Source: Polytrichum commune (Eukaryota > Streptophyta > Polytrichopsida > Polytrichales > Polytrichaceae). Taken from it: DNA of 64,000 nucleotides. A program made the translations under genes and the position numbers. Positions 10,700 through 21,684 of the stretch are shown here, piece after piece. The notes beneath the pieces were generated by a model. That model saw only the letters and a program-made list of their open reading frames with translations, was not told the DNA's origin and made no database searches. Location of the stretch: positions 15,998,001 through 16,062,000 of the forward strand of contig OX485804.1 in assembly GCA_950295325.1 (NCBI GenBank). The letters are read 5' to 3'. Positions within the stretch are counted from its first letter, which is position 1, and each line of letters opens with the position of its first letter.

Positions 10700-13255
10700 G
10701 TGGTTCAATTGGAGCAATTTCAAGGAACTCATGGGGAGGCTAGGAAAGATGGGCCTCCCCCGAACCACATTCGTGGGATGTTGGTGAGGTACAAGGATGT
10801 TTTCACCAATGTATTGCTCAAAAAATTACCACCAAGGAGTGGAAAACAACTTTGCTCAACGAGATATTGACTTCTTGAGCTATGCGGTGACAAATGAAGT
10901 TGGTGGATGATCATGAAGAATGTCAAGGCAATCCAAGAGAAGAATTGGCCCTTGACTCAAAAAGGGCTTAGGTCATTGGTTGGCCTAGCCAATTACTACC
11001 ATCATTTCATTCAAGATTTTTTTAAGGGTGTTAGGACCTTCCTCAACTTGTTAAAAAAATGGCTATCCCAAGAGTGGGATGAGCCTTGTCACCAAGCTTT
11101 TAGGAAGCTCAAGAATGAGTTCTCTTCGCCAAATTTAGTCAAGTTCCCAACTTTTCACAAGCATTTTGAGGTGCATATGGAAGCGAGGGACTTTATCATT
11201 GGCGGATGTTGATGCAAGATGGATGACCATTGCATATGAGAGCATTAAGCTCGATGGTTGTCCAACCTTGTCCGACTTGTTGCAAAAATGGCTATCCCAA
11301 GACTATGATGAGCCTTGTCACCAAGTCTTTGGGGAGCTTAAGAACAAGTTGTCTTCGCCGCCTGTGCTCAAGTTCGCGGACTTTGACAAACCTTTTGAGG
11401 TGCATATAGGGGCGAGTGACTTTGCCATTGGCGGATTGTTGATGTAAGATGAAGGGCCATTGTATATGGGAGTATGAAGCTCGATGGTTGTCAAAGGAGA
11501 CGGTCAACTAATGAGAAAGAACTTCTTTGCCGTAGTGCATTGCTTGAAGACATGGCGACACTATTCGGGGTCGTACAAAGCAAAGGTCTACACATACAAT
11601 GTGTTCTTAAAGTATTTTGAGATACAAGCGCAAGTGAGCGCCAAGTCATTGCGGTGCCATGATAGTTTGGCACTTATGAAGGTGGATTTGATTCACAAAC
11701 CGGACCATGGCAATGTGGTGCCGGATGCCCTAAGTAGACGGGAAGAGTTCCAAATAATGAGAACCATCCAAACCTTATAGCTAATGTTTGCCGGTGAAGG
11801 AAACTTGTGATGCAAGATACGGAAGGGGTACATTAACTACCCCGAAGCACAAAAGCTCGCAAGAGCAAGGTGTTCGAAGAGGTGAAGTTGGTGGACAAAT
11901 TATTCAAGAATAAGCAAAGTCGGGTGTATGTGCCACAAGGCAAGTTAAGGCTATCGGTTTTGAAGGAGGAATATGATAGTCACATTGCCGGCCATAGAGG
12001 AGAAAGAAAAAAACCGCCATAGAATTGTGTCAAGGAGGTATCATTGGCGGTGCATAAAGGAGTATATAGCCCACTTTGTGAAGGCTTGGATAAATTGCCA
12101 AGTGAACTGAGCCTCTTACCAAAAGCAAGGCAACCTCTTGCAAGCGTTGCCTATCCCGCCGGGGCCATGATATAGTATGTGCATGGACTTAATCATAAGT
12201 TTGCCGGAGTCACAAGGGTATGATGCCATCTTGTTGATGGTAGAGCAGTTTGCCAATTTGGCACACATGGTGCCGATTGTGGGAACCGCGACCTCGTTGG
12301 AGACCGCATAGCTTTTTTTCAAAAGATAGTTGAGGCACTACGGGTTGCCAAGAGTGATTGTGTCGGATCAAGATCCAAAGTTCACAAGTTCATTTTGGAG
12401 GCATTTATCTAGGGAGATCGGAATGAAGATAAGGTTTAGCATGACATTCCATTCCCAATAGGATGGGAAAACGTAGTGTGTGAATGAAGTCTTGAAGCAA
12501 TACTTGAGGAACTTAGTGAATATGGACGAAGGAGATTGGACAGACTGTGTGGATCGAGCGGAGTTTAGTTGCAATGTAGTCACGCATTTGGCGACCAAGG
12601 GGTCATCTTTCGTGGTGGCTTATGGAGTGGATGTGCTCCAACCTACTAACCTAGCTCTTGAGGGGGCACATTCAACACTAGAGTTCAACCAAGATGGTGA
12701 AGACTTGGCCAAGAAGCTTGAACAAGTCTTGGAGACGACCAAGTTGTTGGTAGAGAAAGCCCAAAAGTGCTACGAAGAGCAAATCAATGTCGGAAGATGC
12801 AAAGTGGAGTAAGAGGTGGGCCAAAAAGGTGTTGTTGAATGTGAACAACTTCTCCTTGCCCAAACGCCTCCCTCCAAAGTTCATGTCCAAAATTGGAGCT
12901 TGGTTTCCCATTGTGGGATGAGTGTTCAAGGACATGTATAAATTGGAGTTACCACCCGAGATCAAAGTGCATCCGACATTTCATGTCTCATTACTAGAGC
13001 CATTTAAGGAAGACACCTTGTGGTTTGATCCCAAGCAAGTGATTAGGCCACCTCTTGACCTTGTAGGAAGTCATTTGGAACATGAGGTAAGAGGGCATCC
13101 TCAAGTGTAGGAAGCCCAAGTAAAAAACAAAAAATTACAAAGGAGTACTTGGTGGAATGGCCAGGCTACCATGAGAAAGAAGTTGCTTGGGTAGCGGCAA
13201 GAGACATGGTGAACGCTAAGGAATTTGTTGCGCACCTCTCCATGAGTGCCTAAAA
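10700..13255 (+). pseudogene. Ty3/gypsy pol remnant (RT end, RNase H, integrase, chromodomain-like)
   Basis: The N-terminal edge of reverse transcriptase (RYKDVFTN, LLKKLPPRSG; about 10780-10850) is followed almost at once by its C-terminal edge (SLVGLANYYHHFIQDF, from about 10970). The RT core with its YxDD box is therefore missing. RNase H pieces (FEVHMEARDFIIGG, YSGSYKAKVYT, KPDHGNVVPDALSR) run to 11780. Integrase pieces include the zinc-binding region near 11960-12110, then VSDQDPKFTSSFW near 12360 and VNEVLKQYL near 12480, giving the D,D,E order. The end (HPTFHVSLLEPFKE; EYLVEWPGYHEKEVAW) resembles the chromodomain tail of chromoviruses and runs into the 3' LTR. Several frames are needed to read it, so it is dead. 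Confidence 0.85.
11057..11499 (+). repeat. Tandem duplication within the RNase H remnant
   Basis: The segment from about 11057 to 11271 (AAATGGCTATCCCAAGA ... AAGCTCGATGGTTGTC) recurs at 11286-11499, about 229 bases on. It duplicates the DEPCHQ ... GG part of the RNase H region. Confidence 0.8.
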
Positions 13256-13617
13256 CACCATGGGCACAAAGGGGACCCCGGAGTGACACCTGGGACTTGT
13301 GGCACCGTTGGTGAGAGGGCCCAAGTGATCCTAGTGTGGGCGAGGGCTCCGGGCGTTGGGAACGCCTCCCACCCACGGAGACTAAGAGGCACGTGGGTAA
13401 GGCCATGAGATGTGCGTAGCTTATGGCGTGGGGATTCTAGAATGCTCAAAAACACCTTAATTGGAGGTGTGAGCTAGGAGATATGGCAATTTGAGTGGGG
13501 CGTTGTCCCGGGACAACGCCCTGTTGCAGCAATGGCCTGGGAGTGGCTCCCGGGGACTGCCAAGGTTTGAATAGGCATAACTTCCTTAATACTTGCCCGA
13601 ATGAGGCAAGTGAGGAG
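13226..13617 (+). repeat. 3' LTR of the Ty3/gypsy element, truncated
   Basis: Starts TGTTGCGCACCTC inside the end of the pol remnant and matches the first 394 bases of the 5' LTR. The match ends at TGAGGAG, directly followed by a TA microsatellite. Confidence 0.85.
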
Positions 13618-13636
13618 TATATATATATATATATAG

Positions 13637-14445
13637 TATTCATACGAGGCATGTCCTATTTTGTATACATACAAGGATGTTCATCAAGTGGCCATATAGG
13701 TTGTAATTAGTATTGGATCCATGATTCTTCAATCCATGGCGATGACATTAGGTTTGTGTGTGATGTTGAAGTCACCTTTAAGGAGAATATAAAAGCTCAA
13801 TTTTGGACCTTAGTGCCATAGATGTTGCATCCATGTCACTTATTTTGTTGCTCACATTTAGTACTTTGGTACTTAGGATGTCAATCACGTTAATTATTGA
13901 CCCTAGAATGACAAGCATATTTTGAGGATGTGCAATTGATTATGTTATGTTATAATAACACTCTATGTGATGGTATGATTATACTTATGTGCGTACTCTT
14001 AGATGTGCACTTATTAGTTTACAAGGTTAGTAAACCAATACTAACCGAGTATAAAATTGAATCATTGTCCCTACCTATCATTTTCACCCCAACCTCACCC
14101 ATCTCACTTTGGAAAGGACATTGGTGGCCGTCAATATGAAATTCAAGAAGTGTCTTAACCAAACCAAGCTTTTGTAGGAGTTTAATATATATATATATAT
14201 ATATGTCATGTCATATTTCTTATTAGCATCACAAACTTTCTAATAGGTGTCCTTATATGTACTAAATATAATATATAAATTGTAGATTGATATGAAATGT
14301 GAGTTGTTTGTTGTTGAGGATGTAGTTGGGAATAATCTATGAGTAAAATATAAACACATTCTAGATACCAACCATGGGTATGCTCAACAGTATCTTTCCC
14401 TTGCAAATTGAAAACGCAAATCTATCATCTCAAGTACGCCAATCA
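13637..14445 (+). repeat. Long direct repeat Y, copy 1
   Basis: Matches 15108-16165 in order and orientation, from CATGTCCTATTTTGTATAC to CTATCATCTCAAGTAC. A TA microsatellite lies at 14184-14205. No reading frame of note. Confidence 0.8.
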
Positions 14446-15005
14446 GAGTGTGGTTGGGCAATCAAAAGAAACTTTCTAGCTTGTTCTACTAGGATGGGTG
14501 GGAAGAAATAACCGTTTGAGACCCATCGGCCTTAATTGGTGAGGGACTACTACATGGTGTAATATGCCAATTAGTTTGCATGTTACATATTTCCGAATGG
14601 TTAGTGGTTTTGGAGTACCTAGTCGCTTTAAGTCCTCAACACCTTGGATGTTGAACGCCCACGAGTTGTTGTAAAGCAAAGCATATGACATCAAATCCTA
14701 ATTTCATGAGAATGAACACATTGTCACCCAAGTTCTCTTAATGCTTAAAGGACCATACACAAAGAGTGTGGTTGGGCATTCAAAAGAAACTTTCTAGCTT
14801 GTTCTACTAGGATGGGTGGAAATAAATAACCGTTTAAGACCCATTGCTTGGATAGTTGAGGGACTACTACATAGTGTTATATGCCAATTAGTTCGCATGT
14901 TACATATTTCCGAATGGTTAGTGTATTTGGAGTACCTAGTTGCTTTAAGTCCTCAACACTTTGGATGTTGAACGCCCACGAGTTGTTATAAAGCAAAGCA
15001 TTGAA
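14445..15005 (+). repeat. Tandem pair of about 245-bp units, 318 bases apart
   Basis: AGAGTGTGGTTGGGC to AACGCCCACGAGTTGTT occurs at 14445-14690 and again at 14763-15005. The pair sits between the two copies of repeat Y. Confidence 0.85.
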
Positions 15006-15107
15006 CTTAAATATCATGTCATATTGTTTTAAGTGGCTACCTTACTAGCATCACACATCTAACTATATATCACTAATAAGTATCCATACGTATATATATT
15101 ACTATTG

Positions 15108-16165
15108 TTTTCATACAGGGCATGTCCTATCTTGTATACATACAAGGATGTTCATCAAGTGGCCATATAGGTTGTAATTAGCATTGGATCCTTGATTCTT
15201 CAATTCATGGCGATGACATTAGGTTTGTGTGTATTGTTAAAGTCATCTTTAAGGATAATATAAGAGCTCAATTTTGGACCTTAGTGCCATAGCTGTGGCA
15301 TCCATGTCATTTTTATTGTTGCTCACAATTAGTACTTTGGTACATAGGTTGTCAATCACATTGACTATTGACCCTAGAATGACAAGCATATTATGAGAAT
15401 GTGCGATTGACTATGTTATGTTATACTAACACTCTATATGATGGTATGATTATACTTATGTGCATACTCTTAGATGTGCACTTATTAGTTTACAAGGTGG
15501 GTAAACCAATCTAACCGAGTATCTAATTGCATCATTGTCCCTACCTATCATTTCCACCCCAACCTCACCCATCTCACTTTAGAAAGGACATTGGTGGCCG
15601 TCAATATGAAAGTCAAGAAGTGTCTTAACCAAACCAATGTTTTGTAGGAGTTCAATATATATATATGTCATGTCATATTTGTTATTAGCATCGCATACTT
15701 GCTAATAGGTGTCTTATACATATTATATATATAATATATACTATAGATTGATACGAAATGTGAGTTGGTTGTTGTTGAGGATGTAGTTGGAAATAATCTA
15801 TGAGCATAAAAAATCTCTCATGGCGAGGAAAATTCGCCATGGGAAAAAATACTAATTTTGGTTCCAAAGTACATGGAGGGGATGCTTGAGCTTGAACCAA
15901 TTTTAGATCATGAAGAAATTTGAACTACTAGATGATGATAATCTCATATGTAACTTAAATCTAGAGTACAACCAGGAGTTTGCGGTTCACACAAGATGCT
16001 CACCTAATTTTCAATTGTAGTTCAAATGATACTTGTAAGCTCAAGAATATCTTCTATTTCTATACTAGCAAAATGTAAATACATGCTAGATGCTAGCCAT
16101 TGGTATGCTCAACAATATCTTACCCTTGCCAATTGAAATGCAAGTCTATCATCTCAAGTACCCCA
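15108..16165 (+). repeat. Long direct repeat Y, copy 2, with an internal insertion
   Basis: Collinear with copy 1 at 13637-14445, but carries about 260 extra bases at roughly 15808-16070. Part of that insertion (TTTTAGATC ... GAGTACAACCA) recurs at 16559-16770, which also repeats the end of Y (GTAAACACATG ... CAACAATATCTT). Confidence 0.75.
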
Positions 16166-16174
16166 ATGTGCGAA

Positions 16175-16387
16175 ACTAAATATTGTATTTAGTGTCACTT
16201 ACTATTTGGAATTAAGAAATGCTATATTAATCTATATCTATCTATGTATATATATTTGGTATGCTCAACAAGTTAAATCGGTCGTTTGGACATAATAGCT
16301 TTACTTGGTAAAATATTACATCAATAGTAAAGAGATATAGCATTTTGTAACTCCAAATAATAAGTGCCACTAAATATCACATTTAGT
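16175..16387. repeat. Inverted repeat, hairpin-forming (about 50-bp arms)
   Basis: The left arm (16175-16229) contains TTTAGTGTCACTTACTATTTGGA. The right arm (16335-16387) is its approximate reverse complement, with CTCCAAATAATAAGTGCCACT. It may be a remnant of a small foldback or MITE-type element. Confidence 0.65.
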
Positions 16388-16558
16388 GTACATATATAAA
16401 CATCATATCAGGCACTTCACAATTAGTGCACATGACACTAAATATCATAAACGGTGTATTCATAATAGACATGGATGGTGTCCATGGCTTCAATTCAAAA
16501 TGAAGAAGTTATAGTTTGTGAAGATATTAATGTGCTCCTATTTTATAGTGTGTGAATT

Positions 16559-16770
16559 GCTCTAGAAGAAATTTTAGATCTTGAAGAATATTTAACCTAC
16601 TAGACGATGATAATCTCGTATGTAACTAAAATCACGAGTACAACCAAGAGTTTGCAGTTCAAACATGATACTTGTATGCTCAATAATATCTTCCACTTGC
16701 ATACAAGTACAATGTAAACACATGATGATTGCCATTAGTATGGTCAACAATATCTTTCCCATCACCCTAC
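16559..16770 (+). repeat. Partial copy of the repeat Y insertion
   Basis: Shares TTTTAGATC, CTACTAGA(T/C)GATGATAATCTC and GAGTACAACCA with 15895-16165, in the same orientation. Confidence 0.65.
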
Positions 16771-16799
16771 GTGAGGTAGCTATTGTAGGCATAGAATTA

Positions 16800-17445
16800 T
16801 ATACTATATGTCATGGCGTAATATTTTATCTCCACTCCTAATACCATCATACGGCTCACATTTAGTACTTACTCTCGCTGTCTCCTTCCCATCCCTTTGG
16901 GTCCTCTCGTGTCTCCATCTCGTCACTTTGGACTCCCTCGCCATCATTTCCTTTCCCTCCGTCTCCTCTCTCTCACCTCCCCATCATTTTTTTTTCTCAC
17001 TCTCTTTTTCCCCTTCCCATTCTCTCTTGCTCGCTCCCTCTCCCACGTTGTGGACACTCTCTATCTCAATTGCTCTCACTTCCTCTTTGATTTTTTCTCA
17101 CTCTTTCCCACTCTTCACTCCCTCTTTCAAACAAGTTGTGGGAATCCCAAATTAAATAAGTTGTAGGGTATCAAATTAGAAACTCTATTGAGGTGTTGGG
17201 GAGGGAATCCAAAACCCTAGAATAGTATGAATCTTGAAACCAGAATTGTTAGAAGCAGAATGGTTAGAAGTTGAATTGTTAGAGTGATTTGGAACCAGAA
17301 ACTTGTGAGAAGAATCTTGGAACCATAATTGCTAGAACCATAAACTTGTTGTAAATTTGTCTATCTCTTGCTCCTTCTTTTTTGAAATTTGCTACAATTC
17401 AAGTTCTTCTTTGCAATGTGTTGCTTGTGCCTTTAGGTGTGAGAA
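16800..17445 (+). other. Pyrimidine-rich tract and leader upstream of the FCP1-like pseudogene
   Basis: From 16865 to 17130 the plus strand is strongly C/T-rich, as plant core promoters and 5' leaders often are. After it a T-rich stretch ends in a good acceptor (CCTTTAG) at 17435, just before the acidic reading frame. This may be the old promoter, first exon and intron of that gene. Confidence 0.4.
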
Positions 17446-18640
17446 TTGTTGGAGGATGATAATGTTTGTTTACTTATCCTTGGGCATATTGTCATGGCCC
17501 ATGAGGATGTAATACAAACTCGAAATGTAGCCGATCGTCCTTTGCATGAAACTCGATCTCAGAATGTGGTAGATGCTCCGGCAGATGTGTTGAGGTCCGA
17601 AGCCATGCATGTTGATTGGACAAGTGCCGATTTGAACGTCAACTCACATGTCGAGGAGGTTGCTGTTGTTTTCGAGGTCCTAGGCCAAGGGCGACCACAT
17701 GTGGAGTCCACTGCAGTTGTGGTGGCGGAGAAGCCTACAACCGCGTCACTGTCCAATGAGGCAGAGGTGGTCATTCGAACCGAAGTGATTTGCTTGGATA
17801 GTGATGAAGATATGCCCGAAAGACGTGTGGAGTTAGATGTAAGGGTGAGGGTGAGAGATCGAGTTCCATATTAGGTTCGGGAAATGTTTGCCGACTACAT
17901 GACAGACGATTCCAAGGATGAAGATTATGGGAAGCCTGGGCACAACATGATGAAATTGAACTTCGTTGATGACCCTTACCCGATCTTTGTTGCAAGACCT
18001 CCACCGAAGGCATCGGACCAAGACAAAGGGCAAGGAATCGGATGAGAAGGACAAGGTGCATTTTCCCCCATTTGTGGACAAATATTTGTCGGAGGTTCCT
18101 AAGAATGTATGATTGAACTTGACGCACATGTACAAGTCGTATGACTATCATAAGATGTTTGTTTATCTCTCCACTCCAACGTTTTGTGAAGCAATCAAGA
18201 TGAAACGTATTCTTCATGCCACTTCATTACAAAAAATGAGAAAGAGATGGACAACGTCAAAAGAACGTCAAGGACGAGGTCAATTTCAGGGATCCACGGC
18301 CGCGCAACCTAATAGTGTTGTGGACTCTATCTTCGAGATCATTGACAATAGTGGTATACCAGAAACTCCGAGGAACAAAGCCCATATTGCAGCTGCTGAG
18401 TCCTCAAGCCTTCATGTCAGTCGATTTTTGCTGGGGCTCATGCGACATCGTCCGAAATGGTTAGATTTACCCCCCATTGCAATTTTATACTCTGAAAGCT
18501 TTGAAAGCAATTTCGTCATGAATATGAAAAGTTTCTTTGCAACATGTGTTGCTTGCGGCTGAAGAGGATGTCCATCCAGCGAGATCTTGTGTCGATCGTG
18601 TATATGCTGCGGATTCCTTGCGCCACAAGCTCAAGGTATC
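17446..18640 (+). pseudogene. N-terminal part of a decayed element-encoded protein, acidic, unknown function
   Basis: A 142-codon frame (17446-17874) has an acidic run with VICLDSDED, which looks like a SUMO-interacting motif. It stops at TAG but continues recognisably with MFADYMTDDSKDEDYGKPG. A second frame (18113-18562) encodes DNSGIPETPRNKAHIAAAES and FLLGLMRHRPKWLDLPP, then shifts frame and runs to a donor near 18634. I do not recognise these parts. They lie directly upstream of the FCP1-like domain on the same strand, so they may be the N-terminal region of the same gene. Two 20-bp near-palindromes lie just after it, in what would be an intron. Confidence 0.45.
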
Positions 18641-18670
18641 TTGTATAGTGTAATTTGAATGAACTTGGTC

Positions 18671-18690
18671 CCACGGGTGAACGTCTGTGG
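18671..18690. repeat. 20-bp near-palindrome, copy 4
   Basis: CCACGGGTGAACGTCTGTGG: arms with two mismatches, core TGAAC. Confidence 0.75.
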
Positions 18691-18773
18691 GTCCACCGGT
18701 TCATACTTGTCTATTTTCACACAAACTATATTCTCATGACTAATACTTCTACCTAGGCTCTTTGATATTGTGT

Positions 18774-18793
18774 CCACGGGTGAACGCCTGTGG
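18774..18793. repeat. 20-bp near-palindrome, copy 5
   Basis: CCACGGGTGAACGCCTGTGG, 103 bases after copy 4 and differing from it at one base. Confidence 0.75.
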
Positions 18794-19029
18794 GAGAGCA
18801 TGGATTTGACCATGTGGTTATCATAAATTGTGTGTGCATGTGGTCACATATCATTTAATAGAGGACCAAGTGCCTCCTACGGTACGATATTATGTCTGAA
18901 GTCGCAAAACTAATTAAATGTGTAGCTATTTTTTCTCCTACAAATGCATGACTCATGTCTACCCATACTATTTTTTTACTTAGATTAAAATCCTTTAGAA
19001 TGACTTTCAATTTTGTCATTGCCAGATCC

Positions 19030-19720
19030 TCACTTCTCCAAGCACTGTTGTCCATCGGAGAGAGAAGATATGGTTAGTACTGGATGTCAATGGGAATCTT
19101 GTAAGGTCAGCAAAGTGCGACAATGTCAACACCAGGAAGACTTTTGAATCACAACATAGCCCATGATAAGTGGGGAGTTGGCTCCACTATTTCTCTCATA
19201 TATAGCCCTCATACCTAGGAAAGGATTAGGACACTTTCTGCGTTTTGTGCTTTCAAACTTTCATGTTGTCGTCTGGTCGTCAAAGCTTGTGAAGAATCTC
19301 AAGCCAATTGTCCAACACTTCTTCAAAGGTTGTAGATATCCCAAGTTCATGTTTAGGCAAGAAATGTGTCACATTTTGAAAGATGAGAGTGGACAAAATC
19401 TTCCTAATCCTGTGAATGCTGCTTCAGGCTTCTTCATGAAGGACCTGTGCGCATTTTTTGAGTAGAGCCGGATGCATCCAGTGCCGCATGCAAAGCAACC
19501 CTCTCATAGAACTACATTACTTGTTGATGACTCCCCTTACAAATGCATCCCGAATCCTCATGGGAGCTACATTAACCCTCCCCCGTTTCTATCAAACCAA
19601 AGCTTGGATACTCCATAATTACATGTAGAGGCTCTTGAGTTCTCAACATTATGTTCCGGATTTTGTGGGGAGCAACCCTTATCCATTAGGCCAAGGACCC
19701 TTCAATCTAGAGTTGCCAAG
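19030..19720 (+). pseudogene. FCP1/NIF-type HAD phosphatase domain, decayed, inside the large element
   Basis: The nucleophile motif reads WLVLDVNGNLV (aspartate codon 19083-19085). The second aspartate of the usual DxD is asparagine, as in a plant FCP1-like subgroup I recall with DLNG. A frame change leads to GLGHFLRFVLSNFHVVVWSS, the block with the conserved WSS, then FFKGC and QNLPNPV. After one in-frame TAG at 19463 the same frame reaches TLLVDDSPYKC (DDSP aspartates 19526-19531), the last HAD motif. A further frameshift continues with YVPDFVGSNPYPLGQ, typical of the family's C-terminus. All four landmarks are in family order, but stops and frame changes kill it. FCP1-family proteins dephosphorylate phosphoserine/threonine, for example on the RNA polymerase II tail. 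Capture of a host gene by the element is inference. Confidence 0.75.
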
Positions 19721-20917
19721 TTCACAGATTTATATAAATGCATTGGCTAAACATAAAATATTGACTTCTGCCCGTATGAATCCAGAGGCGCAGATGTCTA
19801 TGTAGACACCCTATTGGAGCCATTGATAGTGCACATTTGCACATAATGTAATTTTTATTGGACATATGTGGAACTCAAACTTTGTTGGCTTTCAACTTCA
19901 CTTGAAATATGTTTTGGTTTTGTAGATTTCCTCATGTAAGGTTGTTGTGGTCATGAATATATGTATATGGGAATCTACTACTTTGCAACACGGCGGTGTT
20001 AGAGTTTACCCTGCTATTTTGAATAAGAATTTGGGAATGTCGCGCATCTATGTTTTCATGGCTGCGTGGGGTATTCCCTTGTCATTGTCCCACGGGCGTT
20101 CGCCCGTGCCAAGCTTGTAGTTGTGTCAATGATTGTATCAGACCACTTGGACATTGTTAGTTGTGTTCTTGGGCATTATGTTTGTTACGTCCTTTTTAAA
20201 TATTTTGGATTTAGTCGGCTATAATCCATTCTTGTTGCATTTGTTCAACTTCCCCACTGACTCTTGCACATAATGTCCTTCTTCCATGCAATAACCTCCA
20301 TGTATCATGACAACACTCCCCATTGCATACACGACCTAAGAATCATATTGCCACTCCACCTCGTCGACAACATGCTCTAGATGCTAACGCCGACTTTGCC
20401 AAAGTGACATCTCCATGTCCTAAGGTAATTCATTTTCCATGTGAATCCTCTTTTGTAGTTATGTCTTCATCCTAGGGATTCTAATGTCATTTTGTCTTTT
20501 ACTTTTATTTTTTTTGTGTTAGACACAGATGCTCCAAACATGTGATGTTGCGGTTGCGGTTGTTGTTCCAGTCGCGGTTGCAGCTTGAGTCACAACTCCA
20601 CACGCTCGGGTGAAGAGACACCTTGCTCTCCAAACCCCTCACCCCAGTGAGCCCACGGGTTATGGAAATAGTTTTGGATGTTAGAGGTGCAATTCGCCCA
20701 AGACTACCTCATCAATGTCTAATTACATGGGTGCAAGGGTGAAACAACTTCGAGAAGCTACAATTTTGATGAATGACAATCTTCGGGTTGAAGAGGTCAA
20801 GCGCACGTAAGGGACTACAACTCAAAGAGAACCTCATGACATGAAATTGAAAAGGATTAAAGATTCATACTCCTCTTGTGCTTAGACGGACCTTTATGGT
20901 TATAGATTGGCCCGCCC
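19721..20917 (+). other. Element interior, coding-like fragments only
   Basis: Mostly non-coding. Around 20600-20870 protein-like stretches appear in broken frames (RVKRHLALQTPHPSEPTGYG; SNYMGARVKQLREATILMND), perhaps a further exon of the FCP1-like gene or another element gene. I do not recognise them. Confidence 0.35.
20090..20109. repeat. 20-bp near-palindrome, copy 6
   Basis: CCACGGGCGTTCGCCCGTGC: GCACGGGCG-type arms around TT or AA, with the outermost base mismatched. Confidence 0.75.
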
Positions 20918-20942
20918 GTGTAACTGGCGTGGTGTTGGTTGT

Positions 20943-20962
20943 CTACGGGAGTTCACCCGTAG
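20943..20962. repeat. 20-bp near-palindrome, copy 7
   Basis: CTACGGGAGTTCACCCGTAG: outer pairs changed together (CT..AG), so pairing is kept. Confidence 0.8.
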
Positions 20963-21166
20963 TTGCATTTATCCATCTACTTTGCATAATATTATGTGCC
21001 CACTGGGCATCTATGATTCAACCAAATGATTTTTGGACACATTTGTTGTCATGTGCATGGTGGTTTCCTGGTTGTGTTGACCTTCTTTTGTGTAGTCAGG
21101 TATGTCTTGTAGATCTTCCTGTATGTGTTATGGATCTTGCCGCATGTGTTACGTGGTGTTGGTTGG

Positions 21167-21186
21167 TCACGGGCTTTCACCCGTGG
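21167..21186. repeat. 20-bp near-palindrome, copy 8
   Basis: TCACGGGCTTTCACCCGTGG, in the second tandem unit. Confidence 0.8.
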
Positions 21187-21334
21187 TTAGATGTGTCCTT
21201 CTACTCTAAGTAGTATTAAGTGCCCATTATGGCTTCTATGATTAGACCAATGATATTTGGACACATTTGTTGTCATGCGCATGGTTGTTTCTTAGTTGTG
21301 TCAACCATCTTTTGGTCACTCGGGCTTGTATTAA

Positions 21335-21645
21335 GGTAGAGGGGCCCTTTCCCGCTCGAATTTCAGATTGGCATGTTCATTGGGGAGTTATTAAGGGGGA
21401 ATCAATCTTGGAAGATGTGCAAAGTACATTGGAAATTGGACCTATTGGAATAATTAATTTTGGATTAATATTGAATTAGTTATGAATTTTGGAAGGAGAA
21501 CTCATAGGGGTACCCAAAACCACTCACCCCAAAAATGTACACCATGATTACATAGAAATTTGAGGTTGGAAGCTATAATGTACCTCTTGTTTGGATAGGT
21601 CTAGTGAGCGGTTTAAGGACCCGAGCGGGAAAAGGCCCCTCTACC
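21335..21645. mobile_element. 311-bp MITE-like element with 24-bp terminal inverted repeats
   Basis: The ends GGTAGAGGGGCCCTTTCCCG (21335 onward) and the reverse complement at 21622-21645 agree at 23 of 24 bases. Flanks are TTAA (21331-21334) and TTAT (21646-21649). The neighbouring tandem unit (about 21838-21860) shows the same sequence without the insertion, so the boundaries are supported by an empty site. TTA(A) duplications fit PIF/Harbinger or piggyBac-type elements. No coding capacity. Confidence 0.8.
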
Positions 21646-21684
21646 TTATGGATTTAGGCTCATGTGTTGCGTGATGTTGGTTGG

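Larger units (their letters stand above)
8107..13617 (+). mobile_element. Ty3/gypsy chromovirus-like LTR retrotransposon, decayed, 3' LTR truncated
   Basis: The 5' LTR (8107-9089) is followed two bases later by the primer-binding site TGGTATCAGAGC, complementary to initiator methionine tRNA. Gag-like and pol-like fragments follow in the order RT remnant, RNase H, integrase, chromodomain-like end, which is the Ty3/gypsy order. The 3' LTR starts at 13226 and matches the 5' LTR until 13617, where an AT repeat and unrelated sequence replace its last 590 bases. It inserted just upstream (in minus-strand sense) of the transposase-like pseudogene. Many stops and frameshifts show that it is long dead. 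Confidence 0.9.
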
